The translations under genes and the position numbers were made by a program. Below the pieces are notes generated by a model, which made no database searches, was not told the DNA's origin, and was given only the letters and a program-made list of their open reading frames with translations. Source: Eshraghiella sp964576255 (GTDB taxonomy: Bacteria; Bacillota; Clostridia; Lachnospirales; Lachnospiraceae). Taken from it: a stretch of 64,000 bases of DNA. Positions 1 through 9,591 of the stretch are shown here, piece by piece (position 1 is the first letter of the stretch; each line of letters begins with the position of its first letter). The stretch lies in assembly GCA_964576255.1 (NCBI GenBank), contig CAZNUK010000001.1:62001-126000 (forward strand), written 5' to 3'.

Positions 1-264
1 AGGTGTATATTTCTTACGGTCTATTGTTACTTTGTAATTAGTTCCCATCTGCCGCTTAATAGATGAAATCGTTCTGTCTGAATTGGTCACCGCCTGTCTC
101 TTGGCCGGGTCTCCCACCAGACGCTCACCCTTCTTGGAAAAAGCTACTACCGATGGCGTGGTTCTTGTTCCCTCCGCATTGGCAATTACTGTGGGCTGAC
201 CTCCTTCTATAACAGCAACGCAGCTGTTGGTTGTTCCCAAGTCTATACCGATAATTTTACTCAT
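1..264 (-). CDS. dnaK: Molecular chaperone DnaK (Hsp70), N-terminal part, cut by window edge
   Basis: The first 88 codons are visible; the rest lies beyond position 1. The protein begins MSKIIGIDLGTTNSCVAVIE, the phosphate-1 loop of the Hsp70 ATPase, followed by the family hallmarks GTRTTPSVVAF, GDPAKRQAV and TISSIKRQMG. DnaK binds exposed hydrophobic peptides and cycles between ATP and ADP states with DnaJ and GrpE. An AGGAGTAAG ribosome site lies just before the ATG at 262-264. The upstream neighbour is the divergent aroF-like gene, so dnaK is the first gene of its transcript here and is not preceded by hrcA-grpE. I saw no CIRCE operator between 265 and 551. It may be a stand-alone second DnaK rather than the hrcA-operon copy; the visible part cannot decide this. 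Confidence 0.95.
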   Translation of the reverse strand, partial: MSKIIGIDLGTTNSCVAVIEGGQPTVIANAEGTRTTPSVVAFSKKGERLVGDPAKRQAVTNSDRTISSIKRQMGTNYKVTIDRKKYTP

Positions 265-488
265 ATAACTTACTCCTGATTTTATAGATATATATATTTT
301 ACCACTTAAAAATAAAATATTTATTTTCTATTTATTATTTTTTTATTAAATTTTATCTGGAACATAATAATTGCCAGGAGCATAAGCTCCATATTGCCGA
401 AAAAAATACTAAAATAATAATTCCATAAAAACATATTTTTTTCATACTTACAAATTTACACTCGGATTTTGTGACTGTCAACTTCCTA

Positions 489-517
489 TTGCTTTTAACA
501 CTTTATACTGTTAAAAT
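489..517 (+). promoter_or_regulatory. Sigma-A-type promoter of aroF-coaBC
   Basis: TTGCTT (489-494), a 17-bp spacer, then TAAAAT (512-517), followed at 537-542 by an AGGTGG ribosome site ahead of the ATG at 552. The rest of the 265-551 gap is AT-rich and shows no riboswitch or T-box that I recognise. Confidence 0.6.
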
Positions 518-551
518 GTAAGAAGTTATTTTTATAAGGTGGTGTACATAA

Positions 552-1583
552 ATGTCAATGAATTATTTTAAAAGACTTCCTGACCCGGAGGTTCTTAAAC
601 AGGAGTATCCAATGACTCCCGAGCTTATCAAACTCAAAGAGGAAAGAGACCGTGAAATCAGAGATGTTTTTACTGGTGCTTCAGATAAATTTCTTGTAAT
701 TATCGGACCATGCTCAGCAGACCGTGAGGATGCTGTATGTGACTATGTAGAGCGTCTTTCCAAGGTTAACGAGAAGGTTAAAGACAAGCTTATTATCATT
801 CCAAGAATTTATACTAATAAACCTCGTACTACAGGGGAAGGCTACAAGGGTATGCTTCATCAGCCGGACCCTAATAAAGAACCGGATTTGTACGCAGGAA
901 TTGCATCAATTCGTAAAATGCACATCAATGCCATCACTATTGGTGGAATGACATGTGCAGATGAGATGCTTTATCCTGAAAACAGAAGCTATCTTGATGA
1001 TGTGCTTTCATATGAAGCCATCGGAGCCCGTTCTGTTGAAAACCAGCAACACAGACTTACAGCCAGCGGAATGGACATCCCTGTTGGAATGAAGAATCCA
1101 ACCAGTGGTGATTTTGGCGTTATGCTTAACTCCGTTATTGCAGCCCAGAGTTCTCATGAATTTATATACAGAGGCTACAGTGTTAATACTGATGGTAACG
1201 ACCTTGCCCATGTTATTCTTCGTGGTGGTGTTAACAAATACGGAATCTGCATCCCTAACTATCACTATGAGGATTTAGAGAGACTGCACGAGTTATATAT
1301 GGCAAAAGGACTTAAAAACCCTGCTGCAATTATCGATGCTAATCACTCTAATTCCAATAAGAAATATAAGGAACAGCTCCGTATTACCAGCGAAGTGCTT
1401 CACAGCCGTCGTTACAATGACGATTTCAAGAAGCTGGTTAAGGGCGTTATGATTGAAAGCTATATTGAAGAAGGAACCCAGAAGATTTCCGATAATATGG
1501 TTTATGGTAAATCCATTACTGACCCATGTATCGGATGGGCTGATACAGAAAAGCTTCTCTACAAAATTGCAGACGAAGCATAG
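552..1583 (+). CDS. aroF: 3-deoxy-7-phosphoheptulonate synthase (DAHP synthase, type I)
   Basis: Catalyses the first step of the shikimate pathway, joining phosphoenolpyruvate and erythrose 4-phosphate. Family motifs are intact: IIGPCSADR (about residues 50-58, with the metal-binding Cys54), KPRTTGEGYKG (90-100), GARSVENQQHR (158-168) and DANHSNSNKK (about 262-271). At 343 residues it matches the AroF/G/H (type I-alpha) length with no fused chorismate mutase. Which of the three paralogue names applies, and so its feedback amino acid, cannot be read from sequence. The ATG at 552 is chosen over one six bases later because AGGTGG sits 9 bases before it. coaBC follows 9 bases downstream, so the two are probably cotranscribed. 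Confidence 0.93.
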   Translation: MSMNYFKRLPDPEVLKQEYPMTPELIKLKEERDREIRDVFTGASDKFLVIIGPCSADREDAVCDYVERLSKVNEKVKDKLIIIPRIYTNKPRTTGEGYKGMLHQPDPNKEPDLYAGIASIRKMHINAITIGGMTCADEMLYPENRSYLDDVLSYEAIGARSVENQQHRLTASGMDIPVGMKNPTSGDFGVMLNSVIAAQSSHEFIYRGYSVNTDGNDLAHVILRGGVNKYGICIPNYHYEDLERLHELYMAKGLKNPAAIIDANHSNSNKKYKEQLRITSEVLHSRRYNDDFKKLVKGVMIESYIEEGTQKISDNMVYGKSITDPCIGWADTEKLLYKIADEA

Positions 1584-1592
1584 GAGGTACTT

Positions 1593-2783
1593 ATGTTAAC
1601 AGGCAAAACTGTTTTATTAGGTGTCACAGGTGGAATTGCAGCCTACAAAATGGCTGATGTGGCAAGCTCACTTGTTAAGCTGGGAGCTAAGGTTCATGTG
1701 CTCATGACCAGAAATGCTACTAATTTTATTAATCCTATTACTTTTGAGACACTTACTTCCAACAAATGCATAGTGGATACCTTTGACCGTAATTTTGACT
1801 TTAAGGTTGAACATATTTCCCTTGCCAAAGCAGCAGATGTGGTATTAATCGCTCCTGCCACAGCAGACGTTATCGGGAAAATCGCCCATGGAATTGCAGA
1901 TGATATGCTGACTACTACTGTTATGGCTTGCAAATGTCCAATATTGGTGTCACCTTCCATGAATACCAATATGTACGAAAATCCTATTGTTACAGATAAT
2001 ATTGCACGTCTTAAGAACTACGGTTATCAGATTATTGAGCCTTCTTGCGGTCATCTTGCCTGTGGCGATTCCGGCAAAGGCAAGCTTCCGTCTCCTGAAA
2101 TGCTTGTTGAACATATTAAGCTTACAATTGCAATGGATAAGGATATGACCGGCAAAAGACTTCTGGTTACTGCCGGAGCTACACAGGAAGCAATTGACCC
2201 TGTAAGGTATATAACCAATCACTCCACCGGCAAAATGGGCTACGCCATTGCAAGGGTTGCAGCATATCGCGGTGCCGAGGTAACACTTGTTACTGGCAAG
2301 ACTAATCTTACCCCTCCTCTTGGAGTTAAGGTTATTAACATCAAAAGTGCCGCAGATATGTATGAAGCAGTATGTGCCAATTCTGACAGTCAGGATATTA
2401 TTATTAAAGCCGCTGCTGTTGCAGATTACACACCTGTCACAACCGCGGATGAAAAAATCAAGAAATCCGATGATGATATGTCCATCCCACTCAAAAGGAC
2501 TAACGATATTCTTAAGTTCTTAGGTGAGCACAAAAAACCGGGACAGTTTATCTGTGGTTTTTCAATGGAAACAGAAAATATGTTAGAAAATTCCCGTGCA
2601 AAGCTAGAGCGTAAGAATGCCGATATGATTGTTGCTAACAATCTCAAAACCAGTGGCGCCGGTTTTGGCTGTGACACCAATATCGTAACGCTTATCACTA
2701 AGAATGATGTAAAAGAACTTGATATTATGTCCAAAACACAGGTTGCACAAGCAATTTTAGATAAGATTATGGAGAGCAAGTAA
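1593..2783 (+). CDS. coaBC: Bifunctional phosphopantothenoylcysteine decarboxylase / phosphopantothenate-cysteine ligase
   Basis: Two steps of coenzyme A synthesis in one chain. The CoaC half (about 1-175) is a flavoprotein with GVTGGIAAYK near the start, the catalytic His74 in VEHISLAKAADV, the PSMNTNM substrate loop (121-127) and the active-site flap GHLACGDSGKGK. The CoaB half (about 185-396) begins RLLVTAGATQEAIDPVRYI, carries the HSTGKMGYA nucleotide loop and the AAAVADY and KIKK motifs. The length of 396 is normal for the fusion. Its AGGAGG ribosome site overlaps the aroF stop codon, indicating translational coupling. A hairpin terminator lies about 160 bases downstream. Confidence 0.96.
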   Translation: MLTGKTVLLGVTGGIAAYKMADVASSLVKLGAKVHVLMTRNATNFINPITFETLTSNKCIVDTFDRNFDFKVEHISLAKAADVVLIAPATADVIGKIAHGIADDMLTTTVMACKCPILVSPSMNTNMYENPIVTDNIARLKNYGYQIIEPSCGHLACGDSGKGKLPSPEMLVEHIKLTIAMDKDMTGKRLLVTAGATQEAIDPVRYITNHSTGKMGYAIARVAAYRGAEVTLVTGKTNLTPPLGVKVINIKSAADMYEAVCANSDSQDIIIKAAAVADYTPVTTADEKIKKSDDDMSIPLKRTNDILKFLGEHKKPGQFICGFSMETENMLENSRAKLERKNADMIVANNLKTSGAGFGCDTNIVTLITKNDVKELDIMSKTQVAQAILDKIMESK

Positions 2784-2943
2784 AATAGTTGATAAATTAA
2801 CATAATTTTAATTAAACATTTTTAATTTGTTCATAGTTTATTCATAAAGTAGATTTATACTACAAATACTTGAGAAGGATATATTGATTCTGCCTCTGGC
2901 GGATGTATTATAGAATCTTTTTCATTGCTCTCCCTCTTTTTGG

Positions 2944-2969
2944 TAAGGTAACACGGCGGTGTTACCTTA
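2944..2969 (+). terminator. Terminator after aroF-coaBC
   Basis: Perfect 11-bp stem, TAAGGTAACAC (2944-2954) with GTGTTACCTTA (2959-2969), loop GGCG, then a T-rich stretch TTTTGTTGTTT. It falls just before the next promoter. Confidence 0.85.
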
Positions 2970-2987
2970 TTTTGTTGTTTAAAATTA

Positions 2988-3016
2988 TTGACACTATGGG
3001 TGTGCTGACGTACAAT
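2988..3016 (+). promoter_or_regulatory. Strong promoter of the Na+/Ca2+ antiporter gene
   Basis: Consensus TTGACA (2988-2993), 17-bp spacer, TACAAT (3011-3016). The leader to the ATG at 3059 is only about 35 nt, too short for a riboswitch. Confidence 0.85.
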
Positions 3017-3058
3017 AAACCTTGTATGTAAATATTTACAAATGAAAGGAAATATAAA

Positions 3059-4021
3059 ATGTTAGCAGAATTTATCGCAAGCGTGCCTCTTGGGGTACAA
3101 ATCTTATTTTTGCTTGTCGGCTTTGTGTTCTTAATGAAGGGGGCTGACTGGTTTGTAGATGGAGCATCTGCTCTTGCTACTAAATTAGGAATTCCACAGA
3201 TTGTAATCGGTCTTACAATCGTAGCCTTCGGAACAAGTGCTCCGGAAGCCGCCGTTAGTATAACCGCAGGAATCCAGGGAAGTCCTGACCTTGCAATCAG
3301 TAATGTATTAGGAAGTAATATTTTGAACGTGCTTTTAATTCTTGGTGTTTCTTCCGTAATAACGTCTCTTGCAATACAGAAAAACACTTTTAGATATGAG
3401 ATTCCATTCACAGCACTTATAACCATACTTTTACTGGTTCTTGGAATGTCGGGTGGTTCATTAAGCAGAATTGATGGTATTATTTTCCTTATAATTTTTG
3501 CCGCATTTATGGTATACCTTGTTATTATTTCCAAGCAGCAGAAGCCAAGCGAGGAAGAAACTTCTGCTAAACCAATGGCTGTATGGAAGATGATTTTATT
3601 CATTCTCCTCGGTGGTGCCGGAATTGTTTTCGGAAGCCAGCTTTGTGTTGATTCTGCTACAGAAGTTGCTTTACATTTCGGAATGAGCGAAAGAATGATT
3701 GGTCTTACCATCGTTGCCTTTGGTACTTCTCTTCCTGAGCTCATCACCTCTGTGACTGCGGCTCTTAAGAAAAATGCCGATATTGCAATCGGTAATGTTG
3801 TTGGAAGTAATATTTTTAACATCATTTTCATCCTTGGTCTGACAGCGGTAATTTCACCAATTACCTATATCAATGAATTTATAGTTGATAACATTGTGGC
3901 ATTACTTGCAATGATAATTCTCTTTGTCTGCGTTATTAAGAACAAGAAGTTGGGCAGAGTTGGCGGTATTATTATGTTGGTAAGTTATGTTGCATATTTT
4001 GTAGGATTTATAATTTTATAG
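3059..4021 (+). CDS. Calcium/sodium antiporter (CaCA superfamily, YrbG-like)
   Basis: Inner-membrane exchanger of about ten transmembrane segments built from two inverted repeats. Each repeat has the alpha motif: GTSAPEAAVS near residue 60 followed by NVLGSNILNVLLILG, and GTSLPELITS near 225 followed by NVVGSNIFNIIFILG. The paired acidic residues in these motifs bind the cation in characterised CaCA exchangers. Ca2+ export driven by Na+ is the family assumption; the exact ions are not determined by sequence. The gene has its own promoter and its own terminator, so it is monocistronic. Ribosome site GAAAGGA at 3044-3050. Confidence 0.9.
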   Translation: MLAEFIASVPLGVQILFLLVGFVFLMKGADWFVDGASALATKLGIPQIVIGLTIVAFGTSAPEAAVSITAGIQGSPDLAISNVLGSNILNVLLILGVSSVITSLAIQKNTFRYEIPFTALITILLLVLGMSGGSLSRIDGIIFLIIFAAFMVYLVIISKQQKPSEEETSAKPMAVWKMILFILLGGAGIVFGSQLCVDSATEVALHFGMSERMIGLTIVAFGTSLPELITSVTAALKKNADIAIGNVVGSNIFNIIFILGLTAVISPITYINEFIVDNIVALLAMIILFVCVIKNKKLGRVGGIIMLVSYVAYFVGFIIL

Positions 4022-4032
4022 TACGAAATTTT

Positions 4033-4060
4033 GAAGGGATTTGCCGAGGCAAATCCCTTC
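4033..4060 (+). terminator. Terminator after the antiporter gene
   Basis: Perfect 12-bp stem GAAGGGATTTGC / GCAAATCCCTTC (4033-4044 with 4049-4060), loop CGAG, followed by TTTCAGTTTTT. Confidence 0.88.
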
Positions 4061-4096
4061 TTTCAGTTTTTATTCACATATAAGGAGCATCTTGGT

Positions 4097-5575
4097 ATGA
4101 AGAAAAAGCCTTTAAATTACTATATATCCACCATTTACATTAGCTTAATGTTTATTTTATTTCCACTCATTATGCATAATAAGTTATTTGATATCGTTGA
4201 AACCAAACGTAATTGGTTTGTTGGTATTACTATTACAACTTGTATATTGTGCCTGCTTTCCGCTTTAACTACGCAACAAAAAGTAACCCTCAAACTCTCA
4301 TTAACTGACATTTTGATAATCTGTTTTGTGTTATCAAACCTTATCTCATACTGTTTTTCTTCCAATAAAGACCTTGCTCTATATGGTAGCTATGGCAGAG
4401 CCTTTGGACTTTTCACCATTATATTTATTGGCATTTCATATTTTATAATAACGCGTTTTTGTGAAATTAATAAATTCATTTTTTACAGCATTATGCTTGG
4501 CTCATCACTTGTCGGAATAATAGGCATATTAAATTTCTTTGGCATTGACCCATTTGGAATTTACACAAATATGGCTCCTTACCAAACTAATTTTTACATA
4601 TCTACTTTAGGGCATACCAATATATATAGCAGCTATTTCTCCATAACACTGCCTATTGGCATGATTATGTACATCAAGTCATCCGACAATAAAAATAAAT
4701 TATTTTTTCTTATTACATCATTAATTAATTTTATTGGGTTAATTTCCGGAAACAGCGATAGTGGCTATATTACCATAGCTGTGATTTTGCTATTTACACC
4801 TATAGTCCTAAAAAATACTGTTGAATTGATTCGCTTTGCTATACTGCTTGTAAGCGGAATTGTATTTGCGAGATTAATTGGCATTATTTACACAATGTTT
4901 AAATGTGAACGACTTACTGACTCAATAACAGATATTTTACTTTTTAATAATTACCTTCTCCTCGTCGCACTTATTTTTATGATATTAATATATGTGTTAT
5001 TCCATCGGATAAAACACAACAAAGATAGTATTAAAGTCATTAAAAACTTTATTTTAATAGCTGAGGGTGTAGTAATAATATTTTTTATAAGTGTACTAAT
5101 TTATGCTAACGCTGTTAATTATACTGGTCCGCTGTCTAATTTATTGATATGGAATGATCACTGGGGCAGCAACCGAGGATTTATATGGAAGCGAGGATTC
5201 ATACTTTTCACACAACATTATGCTATTAAAGACATTATCTGGGGTTGTGGACCTGACAGTATCGGACCTCTTTTGGAACACTATTTTGGCAACGAAATGT
5301 CCATCGGTATTTTTGAACACTATGATAATGTACACAATGAATATCTGCAATATTTATTAACACTTGGTATCACCGGACTGGCTACATATGTAGGTGTAAT
5401 TGCTACCACAATTAAAAAACATATAACTAAAACATCACTCGACGATAGTACCTATATTGCTATTTTGTCAGCAGTGACATGTTACTTATTTCAAGCCTCT
5501 GTAAATATCAATCAGGCAGTCACCACACCTTTATTCTTCATAATGATAGCTATGCTCAACATAAAAAAAGAGTAA
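4097..5575 (+). CDS. O-antigen ligase / Wzy-type polymerase family membrane protein
   Basis: A 492-residue polytopic membrane protein with about 11-12 hydrophobic segments and the large extracellular loop of the Wzy_C family. The loop carries GSNRGFIWKRGF, GCGPDSIGPLLEHYF and YDNVHNEYLQYLLTLGI; the Arg- and His-containing motifs are those kept in O-antigen ligases and glycan polymerases. It probably joins or polymerises undecaprenyl-linked surface glycan, though no glycan cluster surrounds it here. The ATG at 4097 is chosen because AAGGAG (4082-4087) stands 9 bases ahead; an upstream TTG would begin inside the preceding terminator. Confidence 0.82.
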   Translation: MKKKPLNYYISTIYISLMFILFPLIMHNKLFDIVETKRNWFVGITITTCILCLLSALTTQQKVTLKLSLTDILIICFVLSNLISYCFSSNKDLALYGSYGRAFGLFTIIFIGISYFIITRFCEINKFIFYSIMLGSSLVGIIGILNFFGIDPFGIYTNMAPYQTNFYISTLGHTNIYSSYFSITLPIGMIMYIKSSDNKNKLFFLITSLINFIGLISGNSDSGYITIAVILLFTPIVLKNTVELIRFAILLVSGIVFARLIGIIYTMFKCERLTDSITDILLFNNYLLLVALIFMILIYVLFHRIKHNKDSIKVIKNFILIAEGVVIIFFISVLIYANAVNYTGPLSNLLIWNDHWGSNRGFIWKRGFILFTQHYAIKDIIWGCGPDSIGPLLEHYFGNEMSIGIFEHYDNVHNEYLQYLLTLGITGLATYVGVIATTIKKHITKTSLDDSTYIAILSAVTCYLFQASVNINQAVTTPLFFIMIAMLNIKKE

Positions 5576-5580
5576 CAAAA

Positions 5581-5604
5581 TGGAGTTCCACATAGGGAAC
5601 TCCA
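5581..5604 (-). terminator. Terminator of the leucine-rich surface protein gene
   Basis: Stem TGGAGTTCC / GGAACTCCA around a 6-nt loop. Read on the minus strand it is followed by TTTTGTTACTCTTTTTTT; on the plus strand no T-run follows. It therefore serves the 5629-9516 gene. Confidence 0.75.
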
Positions 5605-5628
5605 TCAAGCGTGAATCTAAAAAAAATG

Positions 5629-8600
5629 TTATTTATTTATAGCTATTATTCTTTTTCTCTTAGTTGTACCAAACATTGCAATTCCTAAAAGCAGGGCAGA
5701 ACACATCACTGTCATTGCTACATTAACAATTATGCCATTATCAGAACTGGCTCCGGCTTCAACATCTGCCATACTCTGTTCGATAATATTAAAGTTAACG
5801 TTGCTGAATGAATCCTTGTCTAATTCAAGCTGCTCCTCAGCATTAAGCAATGCTGCTTTTGCTTCATCCAAAACAAAATAGGTTGAGCAATGTGTAATAG
5901 TAAATTCTATATATCCTCCCTCTTTAACTCTAAGTGCTTCTGCACCTACTCTTAACATCTTGTCATTTTCCTCATCATAGTAATACAAGTGAATTTTCTC
6001 ATCTTTTTTATATTTTTCTCCTACATACACTTTTACAGTTGCAGGTCCCGGCAATTTACCATGATGTTTGAAATTAATATATAATGCATCCTTGTCTTTT
6101 AATTTATTATCTACTTTGCTATTATATTCGTTAACCTCAATATCCATATCGATATCCATATCAGGATTCTCAATATGCTTAGCAGCAAATGACCATGAAT
6201 ACATTAATTCATTATCTTCATTAACAATTCCACATACAATGTTTTTGTCTGCTTTTTTCATTTCGTCAAAAACATCTTTATCAATTGTATAAGAATCCTT
6301 ACTTACAACTTCTATGGTCTTATCCTCTGATTCCTTGATATCTTCTATCAATACATCAGAAGTTTCACTTGAATCAACAATTTCTTCATCTTCTACAAAT
6401 TCCGGTTCCTCATACCTGGTATTTGTGTCTGCTGATTCATCAGTATTTCCGGAATCCTCTGCACCTTCGGTGCCTTCTGTATTTTCGATATCCTCTGCGC
6501 CTTCGGTGTCTTCTGTATTTTCGATATCCTTTGTATCTTCGGTGTCCTCTGCAAATATATTACCTGCATAAGCTGTAATACTGATATTGCTAAAAACATC
6601 GTTCTTACAGAAGTTAAAATTCACGCTATCTTCAACACAGTAGATGGTATTCATTAATGTTATATCAAACTCGTCTAATCCTCCTCCATATATGGATGCT
6701 CCTTCTAAAGCATTTCCTGAAGTTGCATTTCCTGAAGTTGCCGTGTTCTGAACGATGTAAGGCTCGGCTACATATTCTAATGTCCCCTCCATAACATTCA
6801 TTGTTCCAAGTATTGTTCCTTCAAAATACAATGTAGCATATAATACGTTGTCAATATTTTCAACAACAACATCCAATTGATACTTTTCACCAATATTTAA
6901 AAACCCTCCAGGGATAGGACAACACATCATCGAATATTCTTCTGATGTAGCTACAGTTAAATAAAAATATCCTGTTTCACAAAACAGATATACATATTCT
7001 GAAGCATCACCAAATCTATCGTCTATACCCCAAAATGTACCACCATATAATTCGGACTTTATAAAATCACAGCTTATTGTAAATCCATCAGCACAATCTC
7101 TCAAGTCAATATTGTCTACATGGTTTTTTGTAACAGAAACCATCTCATCGCCGGCTTCATAATATGTCACATCTGTCGGAAATGGCAATTTATTGCATGA
7201 ATCAATATTTTTTATATTTCTAAGAAGAACTACATCCTCATTATTTAGCGTTAAGGAAATCATTCCGGAAGCAACGATATAGGAGCCCAATATTTCATAT
7301 CCATGTTTTAACTGTTTGTCAGCACTAATATAATCAAATTCTTCTACCTCACATACAGTTTCACCATTTTTAGCAATATCACCTACATAAAGCTGAACAT
7401 CTGCTGAATCAGCAGGATTTTGCATGTCTTCATAACTATAAATACTTACAGATGTCGTTTTTAATAAACCATCATCAGAATATAAATCATATGGCGCAAA
7501 GTCACAACGAATAATTACATCTCCAGATACCCTTGTCATATTTTCCCACGATATAGTAACAATTCCGTCTAAATATACACCTGAACCAGACGCCCAAATC
7601 TTCAATGTTATCTTCTTATCAATAAGAAGATTCCAACAATCCTTATTTATGACTTGAAATATATCACCTGAAATAATTAGAGTAGAATAATCTTCCATTC
7701 CAAAGACTGTTTTATAATCAAGTGTTGATGATAAATCATAGTCGTATAATGACTCTTGTCCGGAAGTGACTCCAATTTCAGGTGTCACCACATAATTAGG
7801 GTCCGCGCCTGATGGAATAAAATAGTAATCAACGTCTTCAGAAAACAAATTATTCCAAAGCATATTTTCTATTATTCCAACATATTTGTAAGGTTCCATT
7901 GAATCTGTGTATGTGTATACATTATAAGAATTACCTCCGTATAAATAATACGATACTCCATCAATTATTTCACTGTTTGTATACTGCTTATGTAAATTAC
8001 AATACACATTCTCTGTATTCCATACACTAACAGCATCCTCATTCTTTCCAAAACCAAAATCTATTACGCAGTCAGAATTTAATTCTTCGTATACATTTCT
8101 CAAATCAACTTCAGCGGTTGCTATATTGCCCAACTCATCATAATAGTCAAATATAAAAATTATTGTTGTATTTAACATGTTAGCAGCTTTTTCAATAATT
8201 TCTTTTTCAATAATAACTTCATTACTATTTGTAGAAAACCAACTATAAACTGTGCCTGAATTTTCATCAAAATTATCTATAATTTCACTAAAAAACTCTG
8301 AATTTAATTCTGTATATATTCCGTTAAAACTTTGTCCATTAATTGCTGTAAGATTTATACGTAATGTTTCTGCCACCCATATAGCACTTGAAGTAAACTT
8401 TTCTGGAGCATTGGCAAGAAGCTCTTCCTTAGACAGTTTATTATTATAAAGTGAAAGTACAGCTAAATCTGTTTCAGGCAAAGAAGGGATTTTAGTTAGT
8501 TCATTACTGTCTAATACTAATGCAACTAGCTTGGTACAATTCTCCAATCCGGATATATCGCTAATACCACAATTAGAAATAGTTAAGTATTCCAAATTCT

Positions 8601-9516
8601 CAAATTCACTAAAATCTAACACCATACTTGATAAATCACTATCTTCAATTTCTAAGCTAGAACAATTTGTTGGAATCTCTGACAAGGTTACACCTCTTAA
8701 TTTAATAATATCCTCCTTATCTCCTAATATTACCTCCAACTTTTCATCTCTATAATCATAATTTTCAATATAAACATACGTAAGATTAGTATTTTGAGAT
8801 AAATCAATATTTTTATCCACATAAGATCCTCTCAAAGTTATACCTGTAAGTTCTTGAAATTGTGATACTTTATCCAAATCGGCATAATATCCACTATTTA
8901 AATTTAAACTGATCAGATTAACATAACTCTCCAGATTTTCTAGTGAAAATTCTCCATTTCCATCTGAAAAGCTAAGAGTTAGATGACACAACGATTCATT
9001 TAATGGCTTTTCTGTAGATTCATCTAATGCAACATAACCGTAACCATTCGTACCGTCCAAATCTACAGAAAGATATGCTAATGACATATCAGTAATGACT
9101 TCATAAATTTCCTCATTAACAGATATTCCGTAAATACTCAATTGATTAACGCAATCATATTCTTTCAGCATTTCAAGCATACATTTAAGTTCTTCTTGTG
9201 AAATACCCTCTTCCTCTAAAGATATCGGGCAATCAAAACGAACCAATATATGGTTAGTAACAAGTTCTAATCCCGTAAAATCACTTATTACATCCCTAAT
9301 ATATAGGTCAGTCAGCGATTCTACCTCGCTTAATCTTAGTTCTTCATCACCATCACCTGTACTTGCAAGCATCGAATTATACAAATTCTCATCCGGAATG
9401 TCCTCACTGGTGAGAACTCTGTCCGTTGTGTCTGCTTTAATTGTCATCGGCATGTACGCAGAACTCATGCACAAAACAATTAATAAAGCAATTAGTTTTT
9501 TAATTTGTTTCTTCAT
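5629..9516 (-). CDS. Large secreted, membrane-anchored leucine-rich-repeat surface protein
   Basis: 1295 residues. A signal peptide (residues 1 to about 29) ends in MTIKA. Leucine-rich repeats run from about 60 to 390, for example LEYLTISNCGISDISGLENC and LVALVLDSNELTKIPSLP. A long beta-rich middle with no family I recognise follows. A direct repeat TSGNATSGNA precedes a very acidic Thr/Glu/Asp tract (about 980-1025), encoded by near-repeats of roughly 36 bp at 6440-6580. A domain ending in EFTITHCSTYFVLDEA comes next. A transmembrane helix (about 1262-1285) and a KRKR tail close the protein. There is no LPXTG, so anchoring is by the membrane rather than sortase. Adhesion or substrate binding is a guess. 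The promoter overlaps two palindromes next to a divergent XRE gene. Confidence 0.88.
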   Translation of the reverse strand: MKKQIKKLIALLIVLCMSSAYMPMTIKADTTDRVLTSEDIPDENLYNSMLASTGDGDEELRLSEVESLTDLYIRDVISDFTGLELVTNHILVRFDCPISLEEEGISQEELKCMLEMLKEYDCVNQLSIYGISVNEEIYEVITDMSLAYLSVDLDGTNGYGYVALDESTEKPLNESLCHLTLSFSDGNGEFSLENLESYVNLISLNLNSGYYADLDKVSQFQELTGITLRGSYVDKNIDLSQNTNLTYVYIENYDYRDEKLEVILGDKEDIIKLRGVTLSEIPTNCSSLEIEDSDLSSMVLDFSEFENLEYLTISNCGISDISGLENCTKLVALVLDSNELTKIPSLPETDLAVLSLYNNKLSKEELLANAPEKFTSSAIWVAETLRINLTAINGQSFNGIYTELNSEFFSEIIDNFDENSGTVYSWFSTNSNEVIIEKEIIEKAANMLNTTIIFIFDYYDELGNIATAEVDLRNVYEELNSDCVIDFGFGKNEDAVSVWNTENVYCNLHKQYTNSEIIDGVSYYLYGGNSYNVYTYTDSMEPYKYVGIIENMLWNNLFSEDVDYYFIPSGADPNYVVTPEIGVTSGQESLYDYDLSSTLDYKTVFGMEDYSTLIISGDIFQVINKDCWNLLIDKKITLKIWASGSGVYLDGIVTISWENMTRVSGDVIIRCDFAPYDLYSDDGLLKTTSVSIYSYEDMQNPADSADVQLYVGDIAKNGETVCEVEEFDYISADKQLKHGYEILGSYIVASGMISLTLNNEDVVLLRNIKNIDSCNKLPFPTDVTYYEAGDEMVSVTKNHVDNIDLRDCADGFTISCDFIKSELYGGTFWGIDDRFGDASEYVYLFCETGYFYLTVATSEEYSMMCCPIPGGFLNIGEKYQLDVVVENIDNVLYATLYFEGTILGTMNVMEGTLEYVAEPYIVQNTATSGNATSGNALEGASIYGGGLDEFDITLMNTIYCVEDSVNFNFCKNDVFSNISITAYAGNIFAEDTEDTKDIENTEDTEGAEDIENTEGTEGAEDSGNTDESADTNTRYEEPEFVEDEEIVDSSETSDVLIEDIKESEDKTIEVVSKDSYTIDKDVFDEMKKADKNIVCGIVNEDNELMYSWSFAAKHIENPDMDIDMDIEVNEYNSKVDNKLKDKDALYINFKHHGKLPGPATVKVYVGEKYKKDEKIHLYYYDEENDKMLRVGAEALRVKEGGYIEFTITHCSTYFVLDEAKAALLNAEEQLELDKDSFSNVNFNIIEQSMADVEAGASSDNGIIVNVAMTVMCSALLLGIAMFGTTKRKRIIAINK

Positions 9517-9548
9517 AGGCTATTCTCTCCTTTTTAATAAGTAATAAA

Positions 9549-9562
9549 AGTGATATATCACT
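9549..9562. promoter_or_regulatory. Palindromic operator 1, AGTGA-N4-TCACT
   Basis: AGTGATATATCACT, a perfect palindrome lying downstream of the -10 box of the surface-protein promoter, near its expected transcription start. Its half-sites match operator 2, 30 bp away centre to centre. The likely binder is the neighbouring XRE protein; this is inference. Confidence 0.7.
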
Positions 9563-9591
9563 ATTCTATCACACGGTTAGTGATTTGTCAC
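9563..9591 (-). promoter_or_regulatory. Promoter of the surface-protein gene
   Basis: On the minus strand: GTGACA (9586-9591), 17-bp spacer, TAGAAT (9563-9568), one mismatch to consensus in each box. Operator 2 covers the -35 box and part of the spacer, and operator 1 lies just past the -10 box. Confidence 0.7.

Noticed and set aside
265..551. CIRCE heat-shock operator before dnaK
   Set aside because: No TTAGCACTC inverted repeat is present in the region.
2784..3058. Possible riboswitch (manganese, yybP-ykoY type) ahead of the ion antiporter
   Set aside because: The promoter lies only about 45 bp before the start codon, and the sequence lacks the conserved loops; the hairpin present is the coaBC terminator.
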